From positions 14,851-78,850 of the forward strand of contig CAKTFH010000006.1 of the NCBI GenBank assembly GCA_934555895.1: 64,000 nucleotides of DNA, in the 5' to 3' direction. A program made the position numbers and the translations under genes. Origin of the DNA: an uncultured Muribaculaceae bacterium (GTDB lineage Bacteria; Bacteroidota; Bacteroidia; Bacteroidales; Muribaculaceae). The number at the start of each line of letters is the position of its first letter. Within the stretch, counting starts at the first letter, position 1. Positions 1-8,251 of the stretch are shown here, in pieces. The notes under the pieces were generated by a model. It was not told the DNA's origin. It ran no database searches and saw only the letters and a program-made list of their open reading frames with translations.

Positions 1-609
1 GTGGCACTGATCGGTAAACACCATGGCGAATCTGACGAAGCACAGGAGCTCGGCCTCCGCATCGTGAGCCATATGCGCTCACGCGTCAACGAGTTCTCGG
101 AACGTTATGGCCACAACTTCTCGGTGCTCGCCACCCCAGCCGAAGGTCTCTCCGGGAAATTCACAGCCCGCGACCGAAAGAGTTTCGGAGAAATCCCAGG
201 AGTGACCGACCGCATCTACTACACCAACTCGAACCATGTGCCGGTATACTATCACTGCTCTCCCCGTCACAAAGCCAAAATAGAAGGCCCGTACCACAAG
301 CTCACCGGAGGCGGCCATATCTTCTATGTGGAAATCGACGGCGACGCCACCCACAATCCACAGGCCATAGCCGACATCGTAGACCTCATGGACACAAACA
401 ACATAGGCTATTGCTCGGTGAACCACAACCGCAACCGCTGCATGCATTGCGGCTATGAGGACGCCCAGGAATCGCTCGAAACATGCCCCCACTGCGGCAG
501 CCATGACATAGACAAACTGCAACGCATCACAGGCTACCTCGTAGGCACCACCGACCGCTGGAACAAGGCCAAGCTCGCCGAGCTCAAAGACCGCGTTGTA
601 CACAAATAA
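1..609 (+). CDS. nrdD: Anaerobic ribonucleoside-triphosphate reductase, C-terminal part (5' truncated by window)
   Basis: Last 202 residues of the class III, oxygen-sensitive ribonucleotide reductase, which makes dNTPs from NTPs using a glycyl radical. The frame is open from the first base, so the gene starts outside the window. Visible are the four zinc-binding cysteines C147/C150/C162/C165 (CMHC and CPHC) and, just after them, RITGYL, whose glycine (about residue 178 of this fragment) is the radical-carrying residue in the family. The activase gene nrdG follows 22 bases downstream on the same strand, the usual operon order. The identification is firm; the missing N-terminal catalytic part cannot be judged. 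Confidence 0.95.
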   Translation: MALIGKHHGESDEAQELGLRIVSHMRSRVNEFSERYGHNFSVLATPAEGLSGKFTARDRKSFGEIPGVTDRIYYTNSNHVPVYYHCSPRHKAKIEGPYHKLTGGGHIFYVEIDGDATHNPQAIADIVDLMDTNNIGYCSVNHNRNRCMHCGYEDAQESLETCPHCGSHDIDKLQRITGYLVGTTDRWNKAKLAELKDRVVHK

Positions 610-631
610 CCAACCCACTCCTAAACACGCC

Positions 632-1111
632 ATGCTTAGGGTACTCGACATATCGGAGGGGACCTCGGTCGACGGACCGGGGCTCCGTACCTCCATATAT
701 TTCGCCGGCTGCAACCATCGCTGCGAGGGATGCCACAATCCACAATCGTGGGATTTCGGCGCCGGCACACCCATGACCGACGACGAGATTGTGGAAGTGG
801 TGGAACGCAACGGATTCAACGTGACCTTTACCGGAGGCGACCCGATGTATCTGGCCGCAGAACTACTGCCCCTTGCGCGACGCCTTAAGCAACTGGGGTA
901 CAACATATGGTGCTACACCGGATTTCTTTTTGAAGAACTTATCGATGACCCTGAGCGTCGGACATTGCTCGAACAGATCGATGTGGTGGTCGACGGCCCG
1001 TTCAGTCTCGCTCAGCGAGACATTTCGCTGCGCTTCCGGGGTTCCTCAAACCAGCGCCTAATCGCCGTAGAGCCTTCCCTAGCCGGCGACCTCACCCTCT
1101 GGAGCGACTAA
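632..1111 (+). CDS. nrdG: Anaerobic ribonucleotide reductase activating protein (radical SAM)
   Basis: Radical-SAM activase that installs the glycyl radical on NrdD using S-adenosylmethionine and a 4Fe-4S cluster. The cluster motif CxxxCxxC is seen as CNHRCEGC (C27, C31, C34), and VDGPGLRTSIYFAGC is the typical NrdG N-terminal stretch. The chosen start, ATG at 632, gives 159 residues, normal for the family. An upstream in-frame TTG at 596 would overlap nrdD and add a tail that is not conserved. It lies 22 bases after nrdD and is very probably co-transcribed with it. After it comes a 224-base gap before rplY that carries the rplY promoter. Confidence 0.95.
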   Translation: MLRVLDISEGTSVDGPGLRTSIYFAGCNHRCEGCHNPQSWDFGAGTPMTDDEIVEVVERNGFNVTFTGGDPMYLAAELLPLARRLKQLGYNIWCYTGFLFEELIDDPERRTLLEQIDVVVDGPFSLAQRDISLRFRGSSNQRLIAVEPSLAGDLTLWSD

Positions 1112-1200
1112 ACGCACAGTCTTCCGCTCTACCCGAAGAACCTTGCCGGCTCAAAAACAGAGTGAAAGTCACATCCGGATTTAAATAAGTCGCGAAAACT

Positions 1201-1232
1201 TTAGGTTGTTACACGAAAAAAACGTAACTTTG
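1201..1232 (+). promoter_or_regulatory. Promoter for rplY (Bacteroidota type)
   Basis: The -7 element TAACTTTG at 1225-1232 is a perfect TAnnTTTG. Twenty bases upstream at 1201-1204 is TTAG, a 3 of 4 match to the TTTG -33 element. The start codon of rplY is about 100 bases downstream, leaving room for a 5' leader. Confidence 0.6.
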
Positions 1233-1335
1233 CAGCGCTTTTGCGGAAAGCCTTGTGCATCGCCGCGAAAGACCCCAAGTGTGATGGGAAATTAATTACA
1301 CATTAATTTTGAGTAACACAAAAATAATTAACAAA

Positions 1336-1989
1336 ATGAAGACTTACACTCTCGCTGCCGAGCCCCGTACCGACCTCGGAAAGAAAGCAGCCAAGACCCT
1401 CCGCAATGAGGGCAAAATTCCCGTAGTGCTCAACGGTGGCGAACCGTTCGCCCTCCCCTTCACCGGCACACTCAAACCCGGCGAAAAAATAGTTGAGATA
1501 GAGAACGGCCGCGGCATCATCACCACCGACCTCGCTGTAAAGGCCGACGATGTGCGCAAACTTATATACACTCCCGACATCTTCGCCATCGAGCTCGAAG
1601 CTAACGGTGAAAAGAAAATGGCTGTGCTTCGCGAAGTGCAGTTCCACCCCGTAAAAGACAATATCCTCCACATCGACCTTCTCGAAGTAAACGACAAGAA
1701 GCCCGTGATTATCTCCGTGCCCGTTAAGCTCGAAGGCCACGCCGAAGGTGTTAAAGCCGGTGGTAAGCTCACTCTGACAATGAAGAAACTCAAAGTGAAA
1801 GCCATCTACTCGGAAGTTCCCGAGCGTCTGGTCATCAATGTCGACAACCTCGGCCTTGGCAAGACCCTTCAGGTGGGCGACCTCCACTTCCCCGGCCTCG
1901 AGATGGTTACACCGAAAGAAGCCGTTGTCTGCGCCGTGCAGCTCACCCGCGCCGCCCGTGGCGCCGCTGCCGCAGCAGCCGCAAAATAA
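1336..1989 (+). CDS. rplY: 50S ribosomal protein L25 (general stress protein CTC family)
   Basis: L25/TL5/CTC-type protein that binds 5S rRNA in the large ribosomal subunit. The N-terminal L25 domain (about residues 1-95, with RTDLGKKAAKTLR and the IPVVLNG strand) is followed by the TL5-type C-terminal beta domain (about 100-190). The C-terminus is alanine-rich, with runs of Ala after RAARG. Start chosen at the ATG at 1336 because the L25 domain begins there; an in-frame start at 1309 would add nine unconserved residues. Length is 217 aa. It stands alone after its own promoter and is followed by a strong hairpin and then pth, a common L25-Pth pairing. Confidence 0.95.
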   Translation: MKTYTLAAEPRTDLGKKAAKTLRNEGKIPVVLNGGEPFALPFTGTLKPGEKIVEIENGRGIITTDLAVKADDVRKLIYTPDIFAIELEANGEKKMAVLREVQFHPVKDNILHIDLLEVNDKKPVIISVPVKLEGHAEGVKAGGKLTLTMKKLKVKAIYSEVPERLVINVDNLGLGKTLQVGDLHFPGLEMVTPKEAVVCAVQLTRAARGAAAAAAAK

Positions 1990-2045
1990 CAAACTGTCCG
2001 ACAGCCTCCGCTCCTACGGGGCATCAGACAGGAATCAACCTCTTA

Positions 2046-2085
2046 CGAGCCTGAAGCGCAATATGCCATGCGCGCTTCAGGCTCG
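2046..2085. terminator. Fourteen-base-pair hairpin between rplY and pth
   Basis: The arms 2046-2059 and 2072-2085 are perfectly complementary over 14 bp with a 12-base loop. It follows the rplY stop by about 55 bases. No T tract follows, so it may be an attenuating or RNA-stabilising hairpin rather than a classical intrinsic terminator; pth starts 28 bases later. Confidence 0.6.
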
Positions 2086-2113
2086 CTAAGTTGAACTCAA
2101 CCAGTAAAAAAGT

Positions 2114-2677
2114 ATGAAATATCTGATAGTGGGCCTCGGCAACATCGGGGCGGAGTATCAGGGCACACGCCACAACTCCGGTTTCCGCATCATCGACGCA
2201 CTTGCCGAAAGCCTCAATGCCCAGTGGACCACCGAACGCTATGGAGATGTGGCACACACACGCATCAAAAACAAGCAGGTTGTGCTTCTCAAGCCCTCAA
2301 CCTACATGAATCTAAGCGGCAACGCCGTGCGCTACTGGAAAACCAAAGAAAACATAGAGACCGACCACATACTTGTGATTGTCGATGACATCGCACTCCC
2401 CTTCGGAGCCATCCGCATCAAGCCCCGGGGCAGCGATGCAGGTCACAACGGTCTCAAGAACATCGCCCAGATGCTCGGCACCGACGCATATCCGCGCCTG
2501 CGGTTCGGCATAGGCGACAACTTCCCCCGCGGCTGCCAGGTGGACTATGTGCTCGGACAGTTCACACTCGACGAGCGCCAGCGGCTGCCGGTCCGCGTGG
2601 ATTGCGCCGTAGAGGCCATCAAGACCTTTGTACTTGCCGGACTGCAGACCGCCATGTGCGACTACAACAACAAATAG
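2114..2677 (+). CDS. pth: Peptidyl-tRNA hydrolase
   Basis: Releases tRNA from peptidyl-tRNAs that drop off the ribosome, in the cytoplasm. The catalytic signature is clear: [18 protein letters not shown] carries N10 and the catalytic H20, VDDIALPFG carries the conserved Asp near residue 94, and [11 protein letters not shown] carries the second conserved Asn. The length of 187 aa is normal. The start at 2114 puts GLGN at the usual position. The S4 RNA-binding gene follows after 33 bases on the same strand, so rplY, pth and the S4 gene form a translation-related group. Confidence 0.95.
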   Translation: MKYLIVGLGNIGAEYQGTRHNSGFRIIDALAESLNAQWTTERYGDVAHTRIKNKQVVLLKPSTYMNLSGNAVRYWKTKENIETDHILVIVDDIALPFGAIRIKPRGSDAGHNGLKNIAQMLGTDAYPRLRFGIGDNFPRGCQVDYVLGQFTLDERQRLPVRVDCAVEAIKTFVLAGLQTAMCDYNNK

Positions 2678-2710
2678 CCGCCTCACACCAACATTTCTCC
2701 GCTACTAAAC

Positions 2711-3208
2711 ATGAAAACAGAAGTACGCATCGACAAATGGCTGTGGGCCATGCGAGTGTTCAAGACACGCACGGTGGCGACCGACAGCTGCAAGAAAGGC
2801 CGTGTGACAGTGCGCACAGCTGGCGGTGAGGTTATCGCCAAACCGTCGCGCATGATTAAAGTCGACGACATAGTGAGCGTGCGCAAACCGCCTGTAACAT
2901 ATTCGTTCAGAGTAAAAGCGCTCACCGAAAACCGCCTCGGAGCGCGTCTGGTGCCCGAATACATGGAAAACATCACGCCCAAAGAGCAATATGACCTTTT
3001 GGATGTAATACGCATTTCGGGATTCATCGACCGTCGCAAAGGTCTCGGACGTCCGACAAAACGCGAGGGTCGCGACCTTGCCCGCTTCACCAGCGAAATG
3101 GCTGCAGGTCCCGAAGACTGGGAGGATTTTTCCGACGAAAACGATGACAGCAACGCTTCACACGGCTGGGATTTCGATTTCGACGAATCAGATTTTAACG
3201 ACAACTGA
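2711..3208 (+). CDS. S4-domain RNA-binding protein (Hsp15/HslR-like)
   Basis: Small RNA-binding protein with an N-terminal S4 domain (about residues 5-65; RIDKWLWAMRVFKTRT is the typical first helix). In the HslR/Hsp15 family this domain binds stalled 50S subunits carrying nascent peptidyl-tRNA. The middle (about 95-130) is basic with a GRPTKREGRDL stretch, and the last 30 residues are strongly acidic (many Asp, Glu and Asn). The length of 165 aa is somewhat longer than E. coli Hsp15. It follows pth, which fits rescue of stalled ribosomes, but that role is inferred. The convergent dapA ends 39 bases further on. Confidence 0.85.
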   Translation: MKTEVRIDKWLWAMRVFKTRTVATDSCKKGRVTVRTAGGEVIAKPSRMIKVDDIVSVRKPPVTYSFRVKALTENRLGARLVPEYMENITPKEQYDLLDVIRISGFIDRRKGLGRPTKREGRDLARFTSEMAAGPEDWEDFSDENDDSNASHGWDFDFDESDFNDN

Positions 3209-3247
3209 GAAAAGCCGCTGCCTGCGGAAGCAGCCTACTCCGTGTTA

Positions 3248-4144
3248 TCAGAGCTTCTCTAAAGCATCGGCAGCGTCTACTATGGCACGGCGCACGGGAG
3301 CGCTAACCTCTACAAGCGGCAAGCGAAGCACATCCTCTGCCAATCCAAGATGATTAAGAAGGCATTTTATGCCGGAAGGGTTGCCTTCGGCAAACAGGGC
3401 CTTGTCGAGCGGTTGCATAGCCCTATCGATACGTTCGGCCTCCATTGAAGCCGGATTGTCGAGAGTCATATGCACCATCGAGCTAAAAAGACGAGGCAAT
3501 GCGTTGGCGACAACTGAAATCACTCCAACGGCTCCCAAACCAATCATACGGCGCGTGAGGGCATCATCGCCACTGACCACTTGAAAATCATCGGGTTTAC
3601 GCTTCAAAATTTCTGCTATTTGCTCAAGATTGCCCGAAGCCTCCTTGATGCCGGCTATCTGTCCGCGAAACTCATGTGCGAGGCGCAGAGTGGTGTCAGC
3701 CTCCATGTTCTTACCGGTTCGCGACGGTACATTATAGAGCACAAGCGGCAGCGGCGAAACCTCGGCTATAGCTTTGAAATGACGGTAAATGCCTTCCTGC
3801 GACGGTTTGTTGTAGTAAGGCACCACCGAGAGAATAGCACTGTAGCCTGTGAAATCCACCTCGGGGATATGGCGCACCAGCTCTGCAGTGCAATTATTGC
3901 TCATACCCATCACAAGAGGCACCCTTCCGGCAGCTTTGCGGACGACGAAGGTAGCTATTTCACGGCGCTCGGGACATGAAAGCGTCACCGCTTCAGAAGT
4001 AGTTGCGAGCACCACGAGATAATCTATTCCACCACTTATCTGATGTTCCACCAGACGACCCAGCGCATCATAGTCAACTGAAAAATCACGCTTGAAGGGC
4101 GTCACCAACGCCACTCCTGTTCCACGGAGGTCTATCTTATCCAT
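3248..4144 (-). CDS. dapA: 4-hydroxy-tetrahydrodipicolinate synthase
   Basis: Condenses pyruvate with aspartate semialdehyde, the first committed step of lysine and diaminopimelate synthesis. The Schiff-base lysine is K167 in GIKEASGN, the catalytic tyrosine lies in LYNVPSRTG (Y137), and the threonine pair is T48/T49 in LATTSE, where many homologues have GTTGE. The length of 298 aa is normal. A good minus-strand promoter lies about 50 bases upstream, shared back-to-back with the trxA upstream region. It is a single gene between convergent (S4 gene) and divergent (trxA) neighbours. Confidence 0.95.
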   Translation of the reverse strand: MDKIDLRGTGVALVTPFKRDFSVDYDALGRLVEHQISGGIDYLVVLATTSEAVTLSCPERREIATFVVRKAAGRVPLVMGMSNNCTAELVRHIPEVDFTGYSAILSVVPYYNKPSQEGIYRHFKAIAEVSPLPLVLYNVPSRTGKNMEADTTLRLAHEFRGQIAGIKEASGNLEQIAEILKRKPDDFQVVSGDDALTRRMIGLGAVGVISVVANALPRLFSSMVHMTLDNPASMEAERIDRAMQPLDKALFAEGNPSGIKCLLNHLGLAEDVLRLPLVEVSAPVRRAIVDAADALEKL

Positions 4145-4195
4145 ATAATGTATGGTAGGTCTGAATTTTCAGCGGTAAGGACCGCTTTCAAATGA

Positions 4196-4227
4196 CAAAG
4201 TTAACTCTTTTTTATATATAAACCAAC
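4196..4227 (-). promoter_or_regulatory. Promoter for dapA
   Basis: Read on the minus strand: TAACTTTG (4203 to 4196), with GTTG as the -33 element 20 bases upstream (4227 to 4224). It lies about 50 bases before the dapA start. Confidence 0.65.
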
Positions 4228-4310
4228 CGGGCGCTTCGTTTGTTGAATAATCAGAAAATCAAAACAAGCAACAGACAACAACTATAAAACCATATACATG
4301 TATATTTGAT

Positions 4311-4634
4311 ATGAACGATTTCCAAGAACTCATCAACCAGTCAAAGCCAACGCTTGTAGACTTTTTCGCCACTTGGTGTGGCCCGTGCAAAATGCAATCG
4401 CCGATACTCGAACAGGTGAAATCAACAATAGGTGATGCCGCCAACATCGTAAAGGTGGACATCGACCGTAATCAGGAACTCGCCGCCCGATATCGCGTAC
4501 AGTCTGTGCCCACTCTGATTCTTTTCAAAAACGGAGAGCCCATCTGGCGCGCCGTAGGCGTTCAACATCAGAGTATGCTCGAAAACAAACTCCGCGAACA
4601 CATCAACACAAGCGAAGAAACCACCGCCAAGTGA
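4311..4634 (+). CDS. trxA: Thioredoxin
   Basis: Small cytoplasmic dithiol-disulfide oxidoreductase. The active site WCGPCK is intact (C23 and C26), preceded by VDFFATWCGPC. The cis-proline region VQSVPTLILFKNG is also present. The length of 107 aa is that of a free-standing thioredoxin, with no signal peptide. The start at 4311 follows an AT-rich leader with no obvious Shine-Dalgarno sequence, usual in this phylum. It is divergent from dapA and convergent with the beta-lactamase gene; two hairpins separate it from the latter. Confidence 0.95.
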   Translation: MNDFQELINQSKPTLVDFFATWCGPCKMQSPILEQVKSTIGDAANIVKVDIDRNQELAARYRVQSVPTLILFKNGEPIWRAVGVQHQSMLENKLREHINTSEETTAK

Positions 4635-4663
4635 CATCCGGGCTTGCGCTCTCCTACAGACCA

Positions 4664-4753
4664 AGAGGTTGTTTTTGAAACAATCTCTAATTGCTGAGGC
4701 TATGTGACAATAAACTGCGCTCTAAAGTCAGTTGCATGACTTTTGGAGCGCAG
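4664..4753. terminator. Two consecutive hairpins between trxA and the beta-lactamase gene
   Basis: First hairpin: arms 4664-4674 and 4678-4688 (11 bp with one mismatch, loop of 3). Second hairpin: arms 4715-4730 and 4737-4753 (about 15 bp with a small bulge, loop GTTGCA). They sit in the gap between two convergent genes and probably end transcription in both directions. Confidence 0.6.
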
Positions 4754-4777
4754 CTTAATTTTGGCACAACCTTTACT

Positions 4778-5749
4778 TTATCGACTATCTCTGTCTTGCT
4801 GTTTTATAACAGAGTATACTGCGCCAGATATGCGGGCGATAGCGGCAGCTGCTTGTATTTCATTGCCTTTGAAATCCTTTACAAATATCGCCAGACTATA
4901 GCACGTTCCATCGGGCAAAGTGATATATGCAACATCGTTGTGAGCCGCGAGCACCCCGTCTTCGTTGGTATAGCCTGAGCCAGTTTTGTGGGCTATCACC
5001 ACTCCCTTTTCTTCAAGCAATGGTGCGGCGATTCTATCGATGCCCGTTTTACATTCTTTCAGTGTCTGCATGACGAAATTTTGCTTATCAACGCTAAGGA
5101 TACTATCGGTAAACAGGCGGTTCATCAGCATGGCCGCGCCCAGTGGCGATGTGCTGTTGGCATATGCCCTGTCATGATCAGCCGACATTTCCTCCTCGGT
5201 ATAAGTTATATTAAAACAGGAAGGTGGAACTATAGTAGCAATAAAACTGTCAGTCCGGGCCACATTAACCAGTTTTTTGAACATAAGATTACTTGCATTA
5301 TTGTCGCTCTGGGTGAGAGTGTAACGCAATAAATCACTTACCGGAAGTGCAAACACTGCCTCAGTGTGATCCTTCAGCATCGGACTCCATGTTTTGTCAT
5401 CAAGGCTGTTGCGGTGAATCGTCATCAATGAATCAAGTGAAACACCTTTTTTGTCGAAATCGCTGCAGATAGCCAATGTCTGGTGTACCTTAAACACACT
5501 CATCATCGGATATTTATTCTCATTATTTACAGCCACTGTATCAGCGTTATTTACAATGACTGCCACACCGATTTCCGCCGGGTATTCCGACACTATTTTA
5601 GTTATAGTATCAGTCAGAAGTTCCGTATAGGAAGAATCGTTTGATGTTTTATTTTTAGTCATCTTACCGACAAACAACGCTGCTATGGTCACAACGCACA
5701 GAAAGACTATGCTGAGAATAAAAATGTGTGTGTTTTGCAGTTTCTTCAT
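4778..5749 (-). CDS. Class A beta-lactamase, CfxA/A2-like
   Basis: Serine beta-lactamase, probably hydrolysing cephalosporins, exported to the periplasm or tethered to the inner membrane. An N-terminal hydrophobic segment (about residues 9-27) acts as signal or anchor. Catalytic motifs are intact: SVFK (S84, K87), SDN (148-150), the acidic omega-loop stretch EEEMSADHD (185-193) and KTG (255-257). The omega loop and the KECKTG stretch match what I recall of the CfxA family from Bacteroides and Prevotella; its 321-aa size is also close to this 323-aa protein. Base composition is lower in G+C than the genes around it. It lies 49 bases after gluQ on the same strand. No transposon genes flank it. 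Confidence 0.9.
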   Translation of the reverse strand: MKKLQNTHIFILSIVFLCVVTIAALFVGKMTKNKTSNDSSYTELLTDTITKIVSEYPAEIGVAVIVNNADTVAVNNENKYPMMSVFKVHQTLAICSDFDKKGVSLDSLMTIHRNSLDDKTWSPMLKDHTEAVFALPVSDLLRYTLTQSDNNASNLMFKKLVNVARTDSFIATIVPPSCFNITYTEEEMSADHDRAYANSTSPLGAAMLMNRLFTDSILSVDKQNFVMQTLKECKTGIDRIAAPLLEEKGVVIAHKTGSGYTNEDGVLAAHNDVAYITLPDGTCYSLAIFVKDFKGNEIQAAAAIARISGAVYSVIKQQDRDSR

Positions 5750-5798
5750 ACTTAATATTTTTCATTAAACAGTCTATATGCTCATAGAAGGCCTGGTT

Positions 5799-6824
5799 TT
5801 ATTTCAATCTGATGATAGCCGACGGGGAAGTGGACGGCATCCGGAAAAGGGAGATAAGTTCCGACAGTCCGACAGAATCAGGTGAGGGCATCAGCCCGGC
5901 CAAGTGGGCTATAAGTCCCAGGAGCTGAGAAGGTGTGTACATGTTTCTGAGCGATTCCATGCTCAGCGAACGGTCGCGTTTCGAAAGCCGCATGCCCTCT
6001 GAATTGCAAACCAGCGGCAGATGTGCAAAGGATGGAGACTTAAAACCGAGCAGCCCCGCGATATAAATCTGCTGTGCCGAGGAAAGCAACAGATCGTTGC
6101 CGCGCATCACTTCAGTTATTTCCATCATTGCGTCATCGGCCACCACGGCAAGCTGATAGGCCCATGCGCCGTCGGAACGCCTTACAATAAAATCACCGCA
6201 CTCACGAGCGAGATTCATCACCTGTTTCCCACACACTAGATCAGTAAATTCTATTGGACAATCAGGCGCATAAAGCCTTACTGATGCCTGCAGCTTATTT
6301 TCACGCTCTGTAGACATCTCCTTATGAAAGGCTGCAGATATATTATGCTTAAAATCGTTGAACGATGCAAAAACACCCAAATGCGACAGCCTTTCGGGGC
6401 GACATGTGCCACCATATATCACCCTTCCGTCAGACTGATGCGGAGCCTGTGTGGCCAGAATATCGGCCCTGCGACAGCCACAACTATATGTCAGCGATGT
6501 GTCCTTAAGCCTGCGGAGGCACTCGTCATAGATTTCATGGCGCCGACTCTGTAGATAGGGTCCGCAGCAACCGCGGCCATCCACTCCGCCCTCGTCCCAT
6601 TCAAGCCCGAGCCACAGCAGGTCATCCTCAATCTGCCGGGCATATTCCAGACGCGAGCGCTGAGGATCAAGGTCCTCGATGCGAAGCACCCACTCGCCTC
6701 CACGGCTTTTCACCGAAAGCCACGACATAAGCGCTGTATACACGTTGCCCAGATGCATCCTTCCCGTGGGTGAAGGCGCAAAACGACCGCGCATAGGAGA
6801 GGATATAACAGATTCCGATGGCAT
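5799..6824 (-). CDS. gluQ: Glutamyl-Q tRNA(Asp) synthetase-like protein
   Basis: Truncated glutamyl-tRNA-synthetase paralogue that, in the family, attaches glutamate to queuosine at position 34 of tRNA-Asp. The HIGH-type motif is HLGN (about residues 24-27, within RFAPSPTGRMHLGN) and the KMSKS-type motif is RLSKR. A zinc site is suggested by CGC near residue 112 and the later YGGTC. The anticodon-binding C-terminal domain is absent: the protein ends at 341 aa shortly after the KMSKS region. Translation may start at 6824 or at the internal Met11, where homology begins. It lies 30 bases after the EamA gene and 49 before the beta-lactamase, all on the minus strand. Confidence 0.85.
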   Translation of the reverse strand: MPSESVISSPMRGRFAPSPTGRMHLGNVYTALMSWLSVKSRGGEWVLRIEDLDPQRSRLEYARQIEDDLLWLGLEWDEGGVDGRGCCGPYLQSRRHEIYDECLRRLKDTSLTYSCGCRRADILATQAPHQSDGRVIYGGTCRPERLSHLGVFASFNDFKHNISAAFHKEMSTERENKLQASVRLYAPDCPIEFTDLVCGKQVMNLARECGDFIVRRSDGAWAYQLAVVADDAMMEITEVMRGNDLLLSSAQQIYIAGLLGFKSPSFAHLPLVCNSEGMRLSKRDRSLSMESLRNMYTPSQLLGLIAHLAGLMPSPDSVGLSELISLFRMPSTSPSAIIRLK

Positions 6825-6854
6825 GGTAATGTGTCGACTGGTTTGATACTCCCT

Positions 6855-7814
6855 CTATGCCAGGCGTGTGGCACGGTTATTCATATAATCACCGAACCAT
6901 AGACCTCCGATGATAAGTGCCGCACCAAAGCAACCTACCACAGTTATAGGGTCATCGGCGAACAGTATGGCAGCTATTATCATGGTGAAAATCGGCTGCA
7001 CGTAAAGGTAATTGTTAGTCATGATAGCGCCCAGAACTCGCATCACGGCTGCCCAAAGCAGATAGGCAAGCATTGAGCAAATAAGACCAAGAAACAACAA
7101 GTTTCCAAGCACCTGAGGCACAAGAAGCCTGGAGATAGGTGTGACTGGTTCGGGCGAAAGCATCCAGAAAGGGAGCGCCGTGAGCAACCCATAGAAAAAA
7201 GTCTTTCGCGTGACAAACCACGAAGAATACACTACATTAAGCTTCCTCAGCACAACTGAATATATGGCCCAGGAGAAAGCCGCTCCCAAAGCGAGGAAGT
7301 TTCCCAGCGTGGTGCTGAGATCATTCTCATGCGAGCCTGATGTAGCCGACGACAAGCCATCTTTAAACACTATGCATCCCACACCCATGAAGGCGATAAC
7401 CGAACTGATATAGGTCCACTTGCCTGGTCGCTCCGATTTATACAGCGCACCTATAAGTAATGTGGTCAGTAAAGGCGACAACGTGGTAATCATCGACACA
7501 TCGGAGGGCCGAGTATAGATTACGGCATTATTTTCCGCGATAAAATAAATGGAACCGCCGCATAGGCCACACACCGCAAACATCAGCTCATCGCGCCAAT
7601 TATTTGCCCATAAGCGCTTATGACATGCTATCAGCACCAACACATAGGCAAGGGCAATACGATAAATGTAAATCTCCACAGGCCCAAGACCATTATTGGT
7701 GAGCACTCTTGTGCTGACAAACGAAGCGCCCCACATTGCCACAGCTATGAGGGCGCCTATATGGCAAAGGATTTTCGCCTTATGAGAATTAGTGCTCCAC
7801 GATGCTAAAGCCAT
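6855..7814 (-). CDS. EamA/DMT-family transporter
   Basis: Inner-membrane protein of the drug/metabolite transporter superfamily, usually metabolite exporters. Two EamA repeats of five hydrophobic helices each are visible (about residues 18-150 and 168-312). The first opens with the typical stretch AVAMWGASFVSTRVLTN, and helix 2 carries IYIYRIALAYVLV. The length of 319 aa is normal. The substrate cannot be told from sequence. It is the first gene of the minus-strand group with gluQ and the beta-lactamase; its long upstream gap (7815-8251) shows no clear minus-strand promoter. Confidence 0.85.
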   Translation of the reverse strand: MALASWSTNSHKAKILCHIGALIAVAMWGASFVSTRVLTNNGLGPVEIYIYRIALAYVLVLIACHKRLWANNWRDELMFAVCGLCGGSIYFIAENNAVIYTRPSDVSMITTLSPLLTTLLIGALYKSERPGKWTYISSVIAFMGVGCIVFKDGLSSATSGSHENDLSTTLGNFLALGAAFSWAIYSVVLRKLNVVYSSWFVTRKTFFYGLLTALPFWMLSPEPVTPISRLLVPQVLGNLLFLGLICSMLAYLLWAAVMRVLGAIMTNNYLYVQPIFTMIIAAILFADDPITVVGCFGAALIIGGLWFGDYMNNRATRLA

Positions 7815-8251
7815 GGTATGCTATTTTTATTACGGCAGATACAGAAATACTCTTCCTCTGACTCAGTCATTAATCTAAAAGCTTCTCAGAAGCCTTTTTG
7901 CAAGCATTTTGTGAAATATCACTTGCAATCATGCCCTAATCCGCATCGCGAATTTACAGTTTTTTTTTCAAATCGCAATCCCCGACATGAGAATTTTTTT
8001 TCGGTGGACAGACAAGGGTAAAAAAATAAAAAACGGCACAACATACCCGTCAGGAAGTATCCGCCTCAACAAAACACGGCCATCGGTTGTATTTATAATA
8101 AAGCGCATGCCCTTGTGTCACGATAGAAGTGTCACAGGTCTCGTGCACTAAAAACTGCAAGAGAGCACACGGTTTGCAAATACTAAATTAATTGTTTAAC
8201 TTTGCCCTCAAACTAAAAACATTTTTCAACTAAAAGCTTTCAATTACCAGT
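7815..8251. other. Intergenic region between EamA gene and OmpA lipoprotein gene
   Basis: 437 bases without a convincing gene. It is AT-rich, with T and A runs around 7960-8030. The only clear element is the OmpA-lipoprotein promoter at 8173-8204. The stretch between about 7860 and 8160 shows no recognisable RNA or repeat. Confidence 0.6.
8173..8204 (+). promoter_or_regulatory. Consensus Bacteroidota promoter for the OmpA-type lipoprotein
   Basis: TTTG at 8173-8176, 20 bases, then TAACTTTG at 8197-8204: a full match to the phylum consensus. The start codon lies 48 bases further on, and a high expression level is expected for this abundant envelope protein. Confidence 0.85.
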
